The notes under the pieces are model-generated. The model was not told the origin of the DNA and ran no database searches. It saw only the letters and a list, made by a program, of their open reading frames with translations. Shown in pieces: positions 14,692 through 22,815 of a stretch of DNA of 24,042 nt. Numbering within the stretch: the first letter of the stretch is position 1; every line of letters begins with the position of its first letter. Source of the DNA: an uncultured bacterium (GTDB taxonomy: Bacteria > Vulcanimicrobiota > CADAWZ01); assembly GCA_949288455.1 (NCBI GenBank), contig CASEKF010000044.1, positions 1-24,042 on the forward strand, given 5' to 3'. A program made the position numbers and the translations under genes.

Positions 14692-15297
14692 CTAAGATTT
14701 TTTATATTCCTGATACATTGACAAAATGTTATTCACATAATTCTGAGTTTCAGAAAAAGGAGGAACTCCGCCGTAATGATCGACATTGCCGGGTCCGGCG
14801 TTATAAGCGGCTAAAGCTTTGGTCTTATTTCCGTCATATCTATCCAGCATCTGCTTGATATATTTGACTCCGCCCATAACGTTATCTCTTGGATCCATTG
14901 GATCGGCGACTCCCAATCCCTTAGCGGTTTCCGGCATAAGCTGCATGAGTCCTTGCGCCCCTGCGCAAGAAACCGCGTTAGGATTAAAACCGGATTCCTG
15001 CTTAATAATGGCCCTTACAAGCTCTTCCTCTACCCCATATTTTTGAGAAGCTTCTTTAATAATATTATTAAAATCCTGTTCGCAGCCAGAATAACTGTGA
15101 GAAGACGCAGAAATTGAACTTGAAGACGAAGAAGAAGCTGTCGCCATAAGCTGCTCAAACGTTTGGGCGGAAGGAGGATTCAAACATTGAGGCCCGTATG
15201 AAGAAGGATTAAAGCCGGTAGAATTGACGCCGGAAAACTGAGAATGCATTCTCTGCAATTTAGATTGGATAGCCGATATTCTATCAAAGACAGACAT
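14692..15297 (-). CDS. Flagellum-associated lytic transglycosylase (SLT domain)
   Basis: 201 residues. Residues 1-70 are a Ser/Gln-rich tail with no Sec signal peptide. The SLT domain spans about 75-190: IIKQESGFNPNAVS with the catalytic Glu101, GAQGLMQLMPETAKGLGV, NVMGGVKYIKQML and ALAAYNAGPGNVDHYGG. Such enzymes cleave the glycan strands of peptidoglycan without water, forming 1,6-anhydro ends. Its place between fliJ and fliK suggests it opens the wall for the rod, as the FlgJ or SltF enzymes do elsewhere; the absence of a signal peptide suggests export through the flagellar apparatus, which is inference. ATG 15297 has GGGAGGG six bases upstream. Confidence 0.92.
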   Translation of the reverse strand: MSVFDRISAIQSKLQRMHSQFSGVNSTGFNPSSYGPQCLNPPSAQTFEQLMATASSSSSSSISASSHSYSGCEQDFNNIIKEASQKYGVEEELVRAIIKQESGFNPNAVSCAGAQGLMQLMPETAKGLGVADPMDPRDNVMGGVKYIKQMLDRYDGNKTKALAAYNAGPGNVDHYGGVPPFSETQNYVNNILSMYQEYKKS

Positions 15298-15381
15298 TGC
15301 AAGCCCTCCCTTAATTTAAAAATATTCTTTATTTATAGCTTTAAATCAAACGATATATAAGATATTATTCAAATAATCGTT

Positions 15382-15846
15382 TTAATTATCAGATTGAGGT
15401 TTAATTTTCGCATACTTCAACGTCGCTAACTCGTCTATAAGTAATTTTTCCTTATATTCTTCCTCTTCGATATAAAGTTTATGCTGGTTTTCCTTAAGCT
15501 TCTCATATATTTTCTTCTCTTGAGTCGCTTCGATCAATTTTTTCCTTTGTTCGTCCAGCATAATGGCAATTTCTTTCAAGCGAATCTGCTGACTAATTAT
15601 ATCGTTTTTCAGCTTTTCAATTCCTCTAGAATACATTTGGAGCTCAGTGATATTTATAGCTCCTTCTCCCTGTTTTTTCTTAAGTTCTGCGATAAGATAA
15701 GCTCGTTTATTCTGCAAAGATACCAGAACCTGTTCCTCTCGAGCCTGAAGCTGCATAACGTCCGCAAGCTTTCTTTTTTCGTCTTCCTCATTTTTAATTT
15801 TAATATCAAGAACGCTCTGTAGTTTAAATTTAAAACCTTTTGCCAT
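15382..15846 (-). CDS. fliJ: Flagellar export chaperone FliJ
   Basis: 154 residues, almost entirely one antiparallel coiled coil rich in Lys, Glu, Gln and Leu, beginning MAKGFKFKLQSVLDIKIKNE, the typical FliJ opening. FliJ sits in the centre of the FliI hexamer, like the gamma subunit of F-ATPase, and links it to the export gate. Length is normal. It follows fliI after 12 bases; its ribosome site GGCGG lies just before ATG 15846. Sequence alone is weakly specific, but position between fliI and the transglycosylase makes the call firm. Confidence 0.9.
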   Translation of the reverse strand: MAKGFKFKLQSVLDIKIKNEEDEKRKLADVMQLQAREEQVLVSLQNKRAYLIAELKKKQGEGAINITELQMYSRGIEKLKNDIISQQIRLKEIAIMLDEQRKKLIEATQEKKIYEKLKENQHKLYIEEEEYKEKLLIDELATLKYAKIKPQSDN

Positions 15847-15858
15847 TTTTTACCGCCG

Positions 15859-17190
15859 TTACTCAGCCATTAAATCCGTCATTCTTTTGATAGTTTCCTC
15901 AAATGAGCTCGGCTCGTCTATTCCTTGTTTTAAGAAAGCGTAAACTTTATCGATCATACGCTTAGCATAATCTACCTTAGGGTTACTCCCATCCTTATAG
16001 GCTCCTATATTTATAAGGTCTTCGTTCTCTTTATAAGTGGCCATAACGTCGCGCATTTTTGACGCGGCAGCTCTATGTTCTTTCGTCGTAACCGCGTTAA
16101 AAAGACGAGATACGCTTTGCAGAATATCTATAGCCGGATATCTATTTTCATGCGCTATTTTTCTAGAAAGGACAATGTGACCGTCTAAAATCGATCTAAC
16201 GTTGTCGGCAATAGGCTCGTTCATATCGTCGCCGTCTACCAGAACGGTATATATAGCCGTAATGCTGCCTTTCGGAGCTGTTCCGGCGCGTTCTAGAAGC
16301 CCGGGCATTTTGGCAAAAACGGAAGGAGTATATCCTTTAGTAGCAGGAGGTTCTCCAATAGCAAGACCAATTTCTCTCTGAGCCATCGCAAAACGAGTAA
16401 CCGAGTCCATCATAAGAAAAACATCCTTGCCCTGATCCCTGAAATACTCCGCTACGGCAGTTCCGGTGTAGGCCCCTTTCATACGGACGAGAGCCGGAGT
16501 ATCTGAAGTAGCGACAACAACTACGGAACGCGCAAGACCTTTTTCTCCAAGATCTTTTTCGATAAAATCTCTCAATTCTCTTCCGCGTTCCCCTACCAGA
16601 GTAAGAACGTTAATATCTGCCGTCGTATTGCGGGCTATCATACTTAAAGTCGTCGATTTACCTACTCCGGAACCGGCAAAAATACCCATTCGTTGCCCGG
16701 TTCCAAACGTTAAAAGCGAATCTATCGCTCTTACTCCCAAAGTCATATGCTTCTTAATGGTGGGACGCTGAAAAGGATTAGGCGGATTATTTATCACCGG
16801 ATACTCCGTCTCATATTCCAACGGCCCCTTGCCGTCTATGGGATTGCCAAGGCCGTCTAAAACTCTTCCTAAAAGCTTTGGACCTACCTTGATCATCAAA
16901 GGTTTTCCGGTTGCTCGAACTTCGCACCCCGGAGCTATGCCCCTCATATCGTCGATAGGCATTAACACGACTTTATTGCCTTTAAAGCCCACTACTTCGG
17001 CTCTGCAAGGAGTCAAACTATCCTTTCTATAAATATTGCACAGTTCGTCCATTTGAACGGAAGGCCCTTCGGATTCTATCGTCAAACCTATCAACTGAGT
17101 GACCTTTCCGTGCATTTTAACTAAAGTCGTAGATTCTAAAGCGTTGCGATAAGGTTCAAAATCAATCTTAAAATCTTCTAGCTTCAACAT
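15859..17190 (-). CDS. fliI: Flagellum-specific ATPase FliI
   Basis: 443 residues, normal length. The ATPase of the flagellar type III export apparatus, a homologue of the F1 beta subunit, at the cytoplasmic base of the basal body. Motifs: GRVLDGLGNPIDGKGPL (108-124), Walker A GSGVGKST (173-180), LVGERGRELRDFIE, Walker B region DVFLMMDSVTRFA (about 250-262), QREIGLAIGEPPATKGYTPS, then SITAIYTVLVDGDDMNEPI and the C-terminal helical domain. Start ATG 17190 has GGAG ten bases upstream. An 86-base gap separates it from fliH. Confidence 0.97.
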   Translation of the reverse strand: MLKLEDFKIDFEPYRNALESTTLVKMHGKVTQLIGLTIESEGPSVQMDELCNIYRKDSLTPCRAEVVGFKGNKVVLMPIDDMRGIAPGCEVRATGKPLMIKVGPKLLGRVLDGLGNPIDGKGPLEYETEYPVINNPPNPFQRPTIKKHMTLGVRAIDSLLTFGTGQRMGIFAGSGVGKSTTLSMIARNTTADINVLTLVGERGRELRDFIEKDLGEKGLARSVVVVATSDTPALVRMKGAYTGTAVAEYFRDQGKDVFLMMDSVTRFAMAQREIGLAIGEPPATKGYTPSVFAKMPGLLERAGTAPKGSITAIYTVLVDGDDMNEPIADNVRSILDGHIVLSRKIAHENRYPAIDILQSVSRLFNAVTTKEHRAAASKMRDVMATYKENEDLINIGAYKDGSNPKVDYAKRMIDKVYAFLKQGIDEPSSFEETIKRMTDLMAE

Positions 17191-17276
17191 AAGAAAAAAC
17201 TCCGGAAGAATTATTTTTATAAACTTAGCTCTGCCCGCCCGAATGTATATTTATAAACGAATGCTTCCAGCTTTCG

Positions 17277-18251
17277 TCATTGTTCCGCAGATTCGTATTC
17301 CGAGGCCCTCTGTTCCGCAACTTTATCAAACACTAGTTCAAGCGTATGAATTTGAGTCGAAATTCTCGCGTCCACGTTTCCAAGATTAGTTTCGATAATA
17401 CATCCTCCTCTATCGACGGAAGAGTCAACTACTATATCCATCGTTTTCAATCCCTCGACCATAGAGGCAAAAAGAGATTTTTTCTCTTTCGCGTAATAGT
17501 AATCTTCCTGATTAACCTTTATAATAACCTCTTCTCGCTGCTTGATAGTTTCAAGCGCGGAACGAATCATATTTACGACGGCATTTTGATCTATATCGAT
17601 TTGATACCGCATTATTTTCTCAGCTATTCTTACGGAAAGTTTAGCGACCTCAGGCTCTATGCTCCTCAAAAGCAATTCTCTTTCTTTAAGAACCTGACTA
17701 AGAACGTCTCTTGCTTCAAGGATCAAATTCGTCATTTCTTCCTTGCCTGCCTCGAAACCCTCTTCCTTCCCTTTTGAAAATCCATCCGCTTCAGCCTGAC
17801 TGAATGCGGATTGGCTATAAAGTTTAGTTTCTTCTATTAATTTTTTAGCCTCGGCGCGAGCTTTTTTTACAATATCAGCCGCTTTTTTCTCAGCTTCTTC
17901 TATTAAAAGACGATCAATATGGGGAACCGAAGGAGGAGCCGCAGAAGACGAAGAAACGGACGTCGCCGTGCCGTCTAGCGCGACAGAAGGATTTTCTTCT
18001 TCTAACTCCATAATCCCGTCGGCAAGCTTTTCCGATTTAGGTTCTTGGACAGATTCGTTAGTCGCCATAAAAGTCGAATAAGATCCACCTTTTAAAAGGC
18101 CTCCTTTTCCGGCCGTTCTTGCAAAAGAGGTATGGTTAGAGGAAGCAAAAGTCTGTCCTGCGCCATCCTGCGTGTGAACGGCAGGATTCAAAGACTGTCG
18201 CGTTAACTCTTGATTATCAGACATTATAGTTTGACGTTTAAGCAAACCCAC
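17277..18251 (-). CDS. fliH: Flagellar assembly protein FliH
   Basis: 324 residues. FliH dimers bind FliI and dock it at the C ring, restraining its ATPase. Residues 1-115 are Ser/Ala-rich and low in complexity; 120-200 form a coiled coil (AEKKAADIVKKARAEAKK) with the GxxxG-type run GFSKGKEEGFEAGKEE that is typical of FliH; the C-terminal domain (about 215-320) has LSVRIAEKIMRYQIDID and VDRGGCIIETNLGNVDARIS. Start GTG 18251 is supported by AGAGGT nine bases upstream; an internal ATG ten codons later lacks a ribosome site. A terminator-like hairpin and a candidate promoter lie upstream, so fliH probably opens a second transcription unit. Confidence 0.93.
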   Translation of the reverse strand: MGLLKRQTIMSDNQELTRQSLNPAVHTQDGAGQTFASSNHTSFARTAGKGGLLKGGSYSTFMATNESVQEPKSEKLADGIMELEEENPSVALDGTATSVSSSSAAPPSVPHIDRLLIEEAEKKAADIVKKARAEAKKLIEETKLYSQSAFSQAEADGFSKGKEEGFEAGKEEMTNLILEARDVLSQVLKERELLLRSIEPEVAKLSVRIAEKIMRYQIDIDQNAVVNMIRSALETIKQREEVIIKVNQEDYYYAKEKKSLFASMVEGLKTMDIVVDSSVDRGGCIIETNLGNVDARISTQIHTLELVFDKVAEQRASEYESAEQ

Positions 18252-18311
18252 CGTTTAATTACCTCTTTTCTTAATAAGCGACAAGGCGATTCCCCGAAAA
18301 TAAAATTACAA

Positions 18312-18341
18312 ATTATAAAAAGAGCTTTAATTTTCTACCAA
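18312..18341 (-). promoter_or_regulatory. Candidate promoter for fliH-fliI-fliJ and downstream genes
   Basis: Minus strand TTGGTA (18341-18336), 18-base spacer, TATAAT (18317-18312). It lies between the fliG-distal hairpin and the fliH start, where a new promoter would be expected. Confidence 0.4.
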
Positions 18342-18400
18342 ATGAGCGAGAGTAAATACTAACTCGCTAAACGCTGAAACTGAATCTTAAAAAATTTTAT

Positions 18401-18447
18401 TTTTTCATTCCGTCTTGAGTTTATTTAACTCAAGACGGAATGAAAAA
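18401..18447 (-). terminator. Perfect 21-pair hairpin between fliG and fliH
   Basis: Positions 18401-18421 are the exact reverse complement of 18427-18447, with a five-base loop. It lies ten bases past the fliG stop. On the minus strand it ends in five A, then TAAAATTTTTTAAG, so it has a U-rich tail a few bases on. Its position suggests a terminator or 3'-protecting hairpin that splits the flagellar cluster. Confidence 0.75.
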
Positions 18448-18457
18448 TACAAAACGT

Positions 18458-19450
18458 TTATCTAAATTTTACTTTACCGAGAGTAACAAGCCCTCTAAGA
18501 ATGTTCCTTACCTGCTGCTGCGCCGTTTTTATTTCTTCCCAAGGCACGGATCCCAACGCCTCTACGTCGTCGCGTAAAGCTTTCGACACTTCCGGAGCCA
18601 TACAATTATATATTCTATCGGAAAGATTTTTATTCGCGCCCTTAAGAGCCAGAACTAAATCTCTTATATCGGTAAGCCGCAGTACTGCCTGTAATGAATT
18701 ATCGTCAATCAACCCTAAATCTTCAAAGTCGCAAAGTTTATTTTTTATATCGCTAGCAAGATTAGGGCTCTTTTTAGTAAGTCCGGTTATAATCTTCTCT
18801 TCAGTCGAACGATCTGATTGACTAAGAATTTCTACAAGAGCTTCTTTTCCGTCAGATTCGTCTAAACCTTCGCCATCCATAAGAGAATAAAGTCGATTTT
18901 CAAGAACAGACTCTACTTCCTGAAGGACTTCAGGCGCTACTCTTCCTATTTCAGCTAACCTTCTCGCCACTTCAGTCTGCATTTGAGAAGACAATTCTGA
19001 AATTACGGCCGAAGCTTGAGAAGCATGAAGATATGAAAGGACTAAAGCAATAGTCTGAGGATGTTCTTTTCTAAGCAAAGCTATAAGCTGTTTCGGATCC
19101 ACATTTCGCAAAAAGTCCAGAGGACGCTGACGCGAAGAAGAAGTTTTTGCGCCTGATGAGGCCGCGTAACTTCCCATTCTTCTCGTCGGCGTTCCGGCCA
19201 TAGTCTGAGAAGCAAAATCCCCGGAACTCTTTAAAGTCTGCTCTTTCATTCCCGGAACGTCAGAAGTGCCTAAAAACTCTTCTATAACTTTTGCTCTAAC
19301 CTCCGGCGAAATCTGAGGCAATTTTGATATTTCAAGACTTATGGCCTGAACTTCCTCTGGACCGAATTCTTTAAAAACCGATGCCGAAACCTCCGGCGGT
19401 AAGGATACTAACAGTATAGCTGCTTTCTGTTTTGCCGAAAGGTTCGAAAT
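18458..19450 (-). CDS. fliG: Flagellar motor switch protein FliG, apparent ATT start
   Basis: 330 residues if started at ATT 19450, the normal FliG length. FliG forms the rotor ring below the MS ring and meets the stator. From the ATT the protein reads xSNLSAKQKAAILLVSLPPE, matching the conserved FliG N-terminus (LTGKQKAAILxISLG), then VSASVFKEFGPEEVQAISLE. The middle domain has RNVDPKQLIALLRKEHPQTI and the EHPQ motif; the C-terminal domain has the charged torque helix (about 270-320) ending LVTLGKVKFR. ATT is immediately preceded in frame by TAA, and GAGGTGA lies about seven bases upstream. The first ordinary start, TTG 19321, would remove 43 conserved residues and has no ribosome site. The gene begins six bases after the fliF stop. 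Confidence 0.93.
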   Translation of the reverse strand: MSNLSAKQKAAILLVSLPPEVSASVFKEFGPEEVQAISLEISKLPQISPEVRAKVIEEFLGTSDVPGMKEQTLKSSGDFASQTMAGTPTRRMGSYAASSGAKTSSSRQRPLDFLRNVDPKQLIALLRKEHPQTIALVLSYLHASQASAVISELSSQMQTEVARRLAEIGRVAPEVLQEVESVLENRLYSLMDGEGLDESDGKEALVEILSQSDRSTEEKIITGLTKKSPNLASDIKNKLCDFEDLGLIDDNSLQAVLRLTDIRDLVLALKGANKNLSDRIYNCMAPEVSKALRDDVEALGSVPWEEIKTAQQQVRNILRGLVTLGKVKFR

Positions 19451-19456
19451 TTAAGC

Positions 19457-21130
19457 TCACCTCTCTTTATCAGCGAGCCAAGTGCTTTTTAAAAGCTCAG
19501 CCACTTTCGTAGGTTTTTCCTTAGCTAACTTTTCAAGCGTATCGGAAGTATTGACTTTTGTCTCTGCAGGAAGCGTAGAACGTCCGATTTTATCGCTGAC
19601 CAAATCGGAAATATCGCTAACGGTAGAATTGCTGCCGCCGCTAAGAATAAGTCTGGATTTTTCAGTCTGAACGCTCTTCTGACGAACCATATACATAACG
19701 CCGATTAACAGAAGAATCAATAACGCCGCTCCTGCCATAATTGGCATTACTTCCGACGAAACGGAAGAAGTTGAAGTAGCGGCCGGAGAGCCGGCGGCCA
19801 TAGCTTTTCTCATTTCGGCAAACTCGTCGCTCATAGCCTCGCGATTGAAAGGCATGCTGGCTACGGTGATGGAATCTCCGCGAGTCTCGTCAATACCGAT
19901 GGCATCCTTTACGATTCCCTGAATCTTGGCTACCTGATCGGGTTTTAAATTATCTACTATAACGCTGCAAGAAAGTCTTTCTAACGTGCCTGCCGGAGTC
20001 TGAACTTTGATAACGGTCTGATTAACGTCTTTAATTTCAACTTTGTCGGTTTTTGTATAATTGGCGTTAGCGTCGCCGGCTCCGCCTTTAAAAGACATCT
20101 GAACAGCTCCGTCGGGATTATCGGAATTAGGATCAGAAGTATATGTTTCAGTGGAAGTTTTACTCTTTACGACTACTTCGCCGCTGGTATTGCCTACTCC
20201 GCCGACTACTTTGCTTTCTTTTACCTTAGAAGAAAAATCAAGAGTCGCGTTGACGGCAACTTTAGCTTTATTCGGGCCGAGAGTAGAATCAAGCATAGCC
20301 TGAACCTTTTTCTCAAGCTCTTTTTCATAAGCTACCTTCTTATCGTTCTGCTGGCCGGTAAGTATAGAAGGATCATTAGAGTCTCCGCTTATGGAAGGGA
20401 TATCGCTGAGAATCATACCGTTTGTGTCGACAACTTTAACGTTTTTGGGATCAAGCCCCTCCACGGAAAAAGCTACGAGATGAACGACGCCTTTAACCTG
20501 ACTGGGAGTCAGCTCGACTCCGGGCTGCATCTTCAACATAACCGTAGCCGTAGCGGGAGCCGTATCGGAAGCGAACAAATTCTGTTCCGGCTGCACTACT
20601 TTCACGAAAGCGTCCGCCACTCCGGCTATCTGCCTGACAGACTCGGTAAGCTCAACCTGTAAAAGCTGCAGATTCATTTGTTCAAGCTGTTTTGGAGTTT
20701 GAGGAGTAAGTCCGCCCTGTTCAGGCACCGTAAGCTTGCGAAGCGGAAGACCATATTGAGCCAACTGCATTCTAACTCTACTTCTATCCGAAGGAGCGAC
20801 AAGAATATCCTTTCCGCCTTCGGTAGTAGAATAAGGAACGTTTAATTGAGTTAATTTCTCGGATATCTGCCTTACGTCGGTTTCGGTAAGAGGAGTCTCA
20901 TAAAGCGGAACATACTCGTTATTTTTGCTTATAATGGCAAAAGCTATAACGGCGCACACCAAAACTCCTATAATACTTCCGCCTATAATTTTCGCCTTAA
21001 GCGACATAGAGTTTAAGGACTGAAGCATTTTCTGGATAGGAGAACCGCCGCCGGCAGGAGCTCCGCCTCGAGTACCGGTAGGCATTGGAGCGGAACCGGT
21101 TCTCATTCCTGTTTGTATTCCTGTAGCCAT
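19457..21130 (-). CDS. fliF: Flagellar MS-ring protein FliF
   Basis: 557 residues, normal length. It forms the inner-membrane MS ring that houses the export gate and carries the C ring. A Gly/Thr-rich N-terminal tail (1-30) precedes TM1 (about 48-68, IIGGSIIGVLVCAVIAFAII). The periplasmic ring-building domains follow: EYVPLYETPLTETDVRQISE, APSDRSRVRMQLAQYGLP, QLEQMNLQLLQVELTESVRQ and VVHLVAFSVEGLDPKNVKVV. TM2 is about 462-482. The C-terminal FliG-binding tail is LEKLAKEKPTKVAELLKSTW. The ATG 21130 follows AGAGAGGTG. Its TGA stop lies inside the ribosome site of fliG, which would couple the two. Confidence 0.97.
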   Translation of the reverse strand: MATGIQTGMRTGSAPMPTGTRGGAPAGGGSPIQKMLQSLNSMSLKAKIIGGSIIGVLVCAVIAFAIISKNNEYVPLYETPLTETDVRQISEKLTQLNVPYSTTEGGKDILVAPSDRSRVRMQLAQYGLPLRKLTVPEQGGLTPQTPKQLEQMNLQLLQVELTESVRQIAGVADAFVKVVQPEQNLFASDTAPATATVMLKMQPGVELTPSQVKGVVHLVAFSVEGLDPKNVKVVDTNGMILSDIPSISGDSNDPSILTGQQNDKKVAYEKELEKKVQAMLDSTLGPNKAKVAVNATLDFSSKVKESKVVGGVGNTSGEVVVKSKTSTETYTSDPNSDNPDGAVQMSFKGGAGDANANYTKTDKVEIKDVNQTVIKVQTPAGTLERLSCSVIVDNLKPDQVAKIQGIVKDAIGIDETRGDSITVASMPFNREAMSDEFAEMRKAMAAGSPAATSTSSVSSEVMPIMAGAALLILLLIGVMYMVRQKSVQTEKSRLILSGGSNSTVSDISDLVSDKIGRSTLPAETKVNTSDTLEKLAKEKPTKVAELLKSTWLADKER

Positions 21131-21196
21131 AAATACACCTCTCTTCTTAAATTTTTACAAAATATAATAACAATTTTAAAATAAAGTCCCGCGTAA

Positions 21197-21514
21197 TTAC
21201 ATCTGCATTTGGAATAAAGTCGAAGTCGCAGACGATAGCTTAGCTGCGACCTGGGTAGTAAGCTGAAGCAATACCTTAGACTTCATTCCGGCTACGGAAA
21301 CCTGATGAAGACTTCCTACGTCTCCGGTAATTATCTGTTCGCCAAGTTTCGCGGAGGCGTTCATAGTGGTGTTAACCTGATTCATGCAAGTTGAGAAAAC
21401 TGACTCGAAACCACCGCCGACTTCAGGTTTCGCAAATACCGATTTCGTCATATCAGACGATATAGATGGAATAGAGCTGTTTATTCCGGATATGGATCCT
21501 ATAGGAGACGACAT
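21197..21514 (-). CDS. fliE: Flagellar hook-basal body protein FliE
   Basis: 105 residues, the usual size. FliE joins the MS ring to the proximal rod. The N-terminus is Ser/Ile-rich; the diagnostic part is FESVFSTCMNQVNTTMNASA, then GDVGSLHQVSVAGMKSKVLLQLTTQVAAKL, as in the family. AGGAGG precedes an A-run and ATG 21514. It lies between flgC and fliF in the standard flgB-flgC-fliE-fliF order. Confidence 0.93.
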   Translation of the reverse strand: MSSPIGSISGINSSIPSISSDMTKSVFAKPEVGGGFESVFSTCMNQVNTTMNASAKLGEQIITGDVGSLHQVSVAGMKSKVLLQLTTQVAAKLSSATSTLFQMQM

Positions 21515-21556
21515 TTTTTTTTCCTCCTGTAATTATTTAATATATACCGCAATTAT

Positions 21557-22024
21557 TTATATTTGGCCCATTTGAAGAGCTTTCTGAGCCATCGTCTTAG
21601 CCGATTCTATAATGGTAGAATTAGCTTCGAAGGCTCTGGAAGCCTTCATCATCTCAGTCATTTCGGATATAATGTTTATATTAGGCATGGCGACATATCC
21701 TTTCCATTTGCCTTCTTTAATAGCGTCCGGATGACTGGGATCGTAAACATGACGCAAAGCGTTGTCTGAAGTATCAACTTCAAAACCTGATATCTTAACT
21801 CCTCCGCTTATAGACGGTTCGTTATCTCCCAATCCGCAAGGAAGAGCGAAAACAGGAGCGTCTTTAGGGGTTATTACGGCCATTTTTCTAAGATATGGAG
21901 TGCCATCTTTAGTTGAAGTAGTATTTACGTTTGCTATATTATCCGCAATCAGATCCAATTTGAATCTTTCGGCAGACATGCCAGTAGCGGCTATATCCAT
22001 AGATTTAAACATTCCGCAATTCAT
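21557..22024 (-). CDS. flgC: Flagellar basal-body rod protein FlgC
   Basis: 155 residues. Proximal rod subunit exported by the flagellar apparatus. The N-terminal rod motif is FKSMDIAATGMSAERFKLDL followed by IADNIANVNTTST; the C-terminal D0 helix includes YVAMPNINIISEMTEMMKAS and RAFEANSTIIESAKTMAQKAL. ATG 22024 has AAGGAGG nine bases upstream; the later Met5 is possible but less supported. It starts 21 bases after flgB. Confidence 0.96.
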   Translation of the reverse strand: MNCGMFKSMDIAATGMSAERFKLDLIADNIANVNTTSTKDGTPYLRKMAVITPKDAPVFALPCGLGDNEPSISGGVKISGFEVDTSDNALRHVYDPSHPDAIKEGKWKGYVAMPNINIISEMTEMMKASRAFEANSTIIESAKTMAQKALQMGQI

Positions 22025-22045
22025 TAGCGTAAGCCTCCTTTTATA

Positions 22046-22444
22046 TTAACGTCCGTAATTGTCAATTACATATTTGAGATTTGAATATTTACCTTTAACT
22101 TGAGAAGTTAAAGCGTCGAAAATAATACTGTTTTTAGCCAAATCGACCATTTCCTGGTTAACGTCCACCTGAGTTCCGTTAGGCATAACGGTAGGCTGAA
22201 TATTCGAATAACCGTCTGCGCTGCCTACGACGCCGAGATCGGGATCCGAAAAGTCGCATACGACTTGAAAACCGTCGTCTTGAGCGGAAGCCATACAACG
22301 TCTCATTTCGTCTTCAAAATTAACTTTAGAAGGAGTAAACCCCGGAGTGTTGACGTTTGCTATATTATTCGAAATTACCTGCTGCCGAAGCGTTGCTACG
22401 TCAAGAGCCTTTTCAAAGCCTTGCGAAATATTAAGTATATCCAT
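22046..22444 (-). CDS. flgB: Flagellar basal-body rod protein FlgB
   Basis: 132 residues, normal length. Proximal rod subunit with the rod signature QQVISNNIANVNTPGFTPSK (about 21-40) and the C-terminal helix DVNQEMVDLAKNSIIFDALT ending VKGKYSNLKYVIDNYGR. It is the first gene of the cluster; AGGAGGGG lies ten bases before ATG 22444. Regulation probably acts on the 370-base divergent region upstream, which carries phased GTTAA repeats; no clear sigma28 or sigma54 flagellar promoter was found there. Confidence 0.96.
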   Translation of the reverse strand: MDILNISQGFEKALDVATLRQQVISNNIANVNTPGFTPSKVNFEDEMRRCMASAQDDGFQVVCDFSDPDLGVVGSADGYSNIQPTVMPNGTQVDVNQEMVDLAKNSIIFDALTSQVKGKYSNLKYVIDNYGR

Positions 22445-22544
22445 TTGCGTACCGCCCCTCCTGACTTAATTATGGAGATATAAAATCATTAAAATTATCT
22501 AAAACTTCTTTGTTTTCATAATACAGAAAATAGTTTACAATTTT

Positions 22545-22572
22545 GTTAACAAAAAGTTAACAGTATGTTAAA
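22545..22572. repeat. Three GTTAA(C) repeats spaced 11 bases in the flgB upstream region
   Basis: GTTAAC at 22545, GTTAAC at 22556 and GTTAAA at 22567, each start 11 bases from the next, about one helical turn. The first lies inside the palindrome TTTTGTTAACAAAA (22541-22554). The rest of the 371-base divergent gap (22445-22815) is A/T-rich, without a gene. Confidence 0.5.
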
Positions 22573-22741
22573 TTACAAGTCTTTAAAGTAGACTAAAGGC
22601 ATAAAAACCATACCGTTTTCACGTCAAAAAAAACTTCGCAAACTAGGATTCCCGCCTTAAAAAATCTAATATAAAAAAGACAATACGGCACAAGACGTTA
22701 AAAACCGCGATTCGCGCCCTTTACTAGGAAATAATTCTCCG

Positions 22742-22750
22742 TGATATAAT
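22742..22750 (+). promoter_or_regulatory. Extended -10 promoter for the orphan gene pair
   Basis: TGATATAAT: TGN followed by a perfect TATAAT (22745-22750). No good -35 at 17 bases; TTTACT is 19 bases upstream. Predicted transcription starts near 22757, about 60 bases before the ATG at 22816. Confidence 0.5.
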
Positions 22751-22815
22751 ACGAAGAATTCGCCGATCGAACGGTTCCTTTGTACAATCTGATATTTTCT
22801 GCAAGGAGGAATTTT

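Noticed and set aside
19322-19456. FliG truncated by a frameshift or missing N-terminus
   Set aside because: The conserved N-terminal sequence is present and in frame; only the start codon is unusual.
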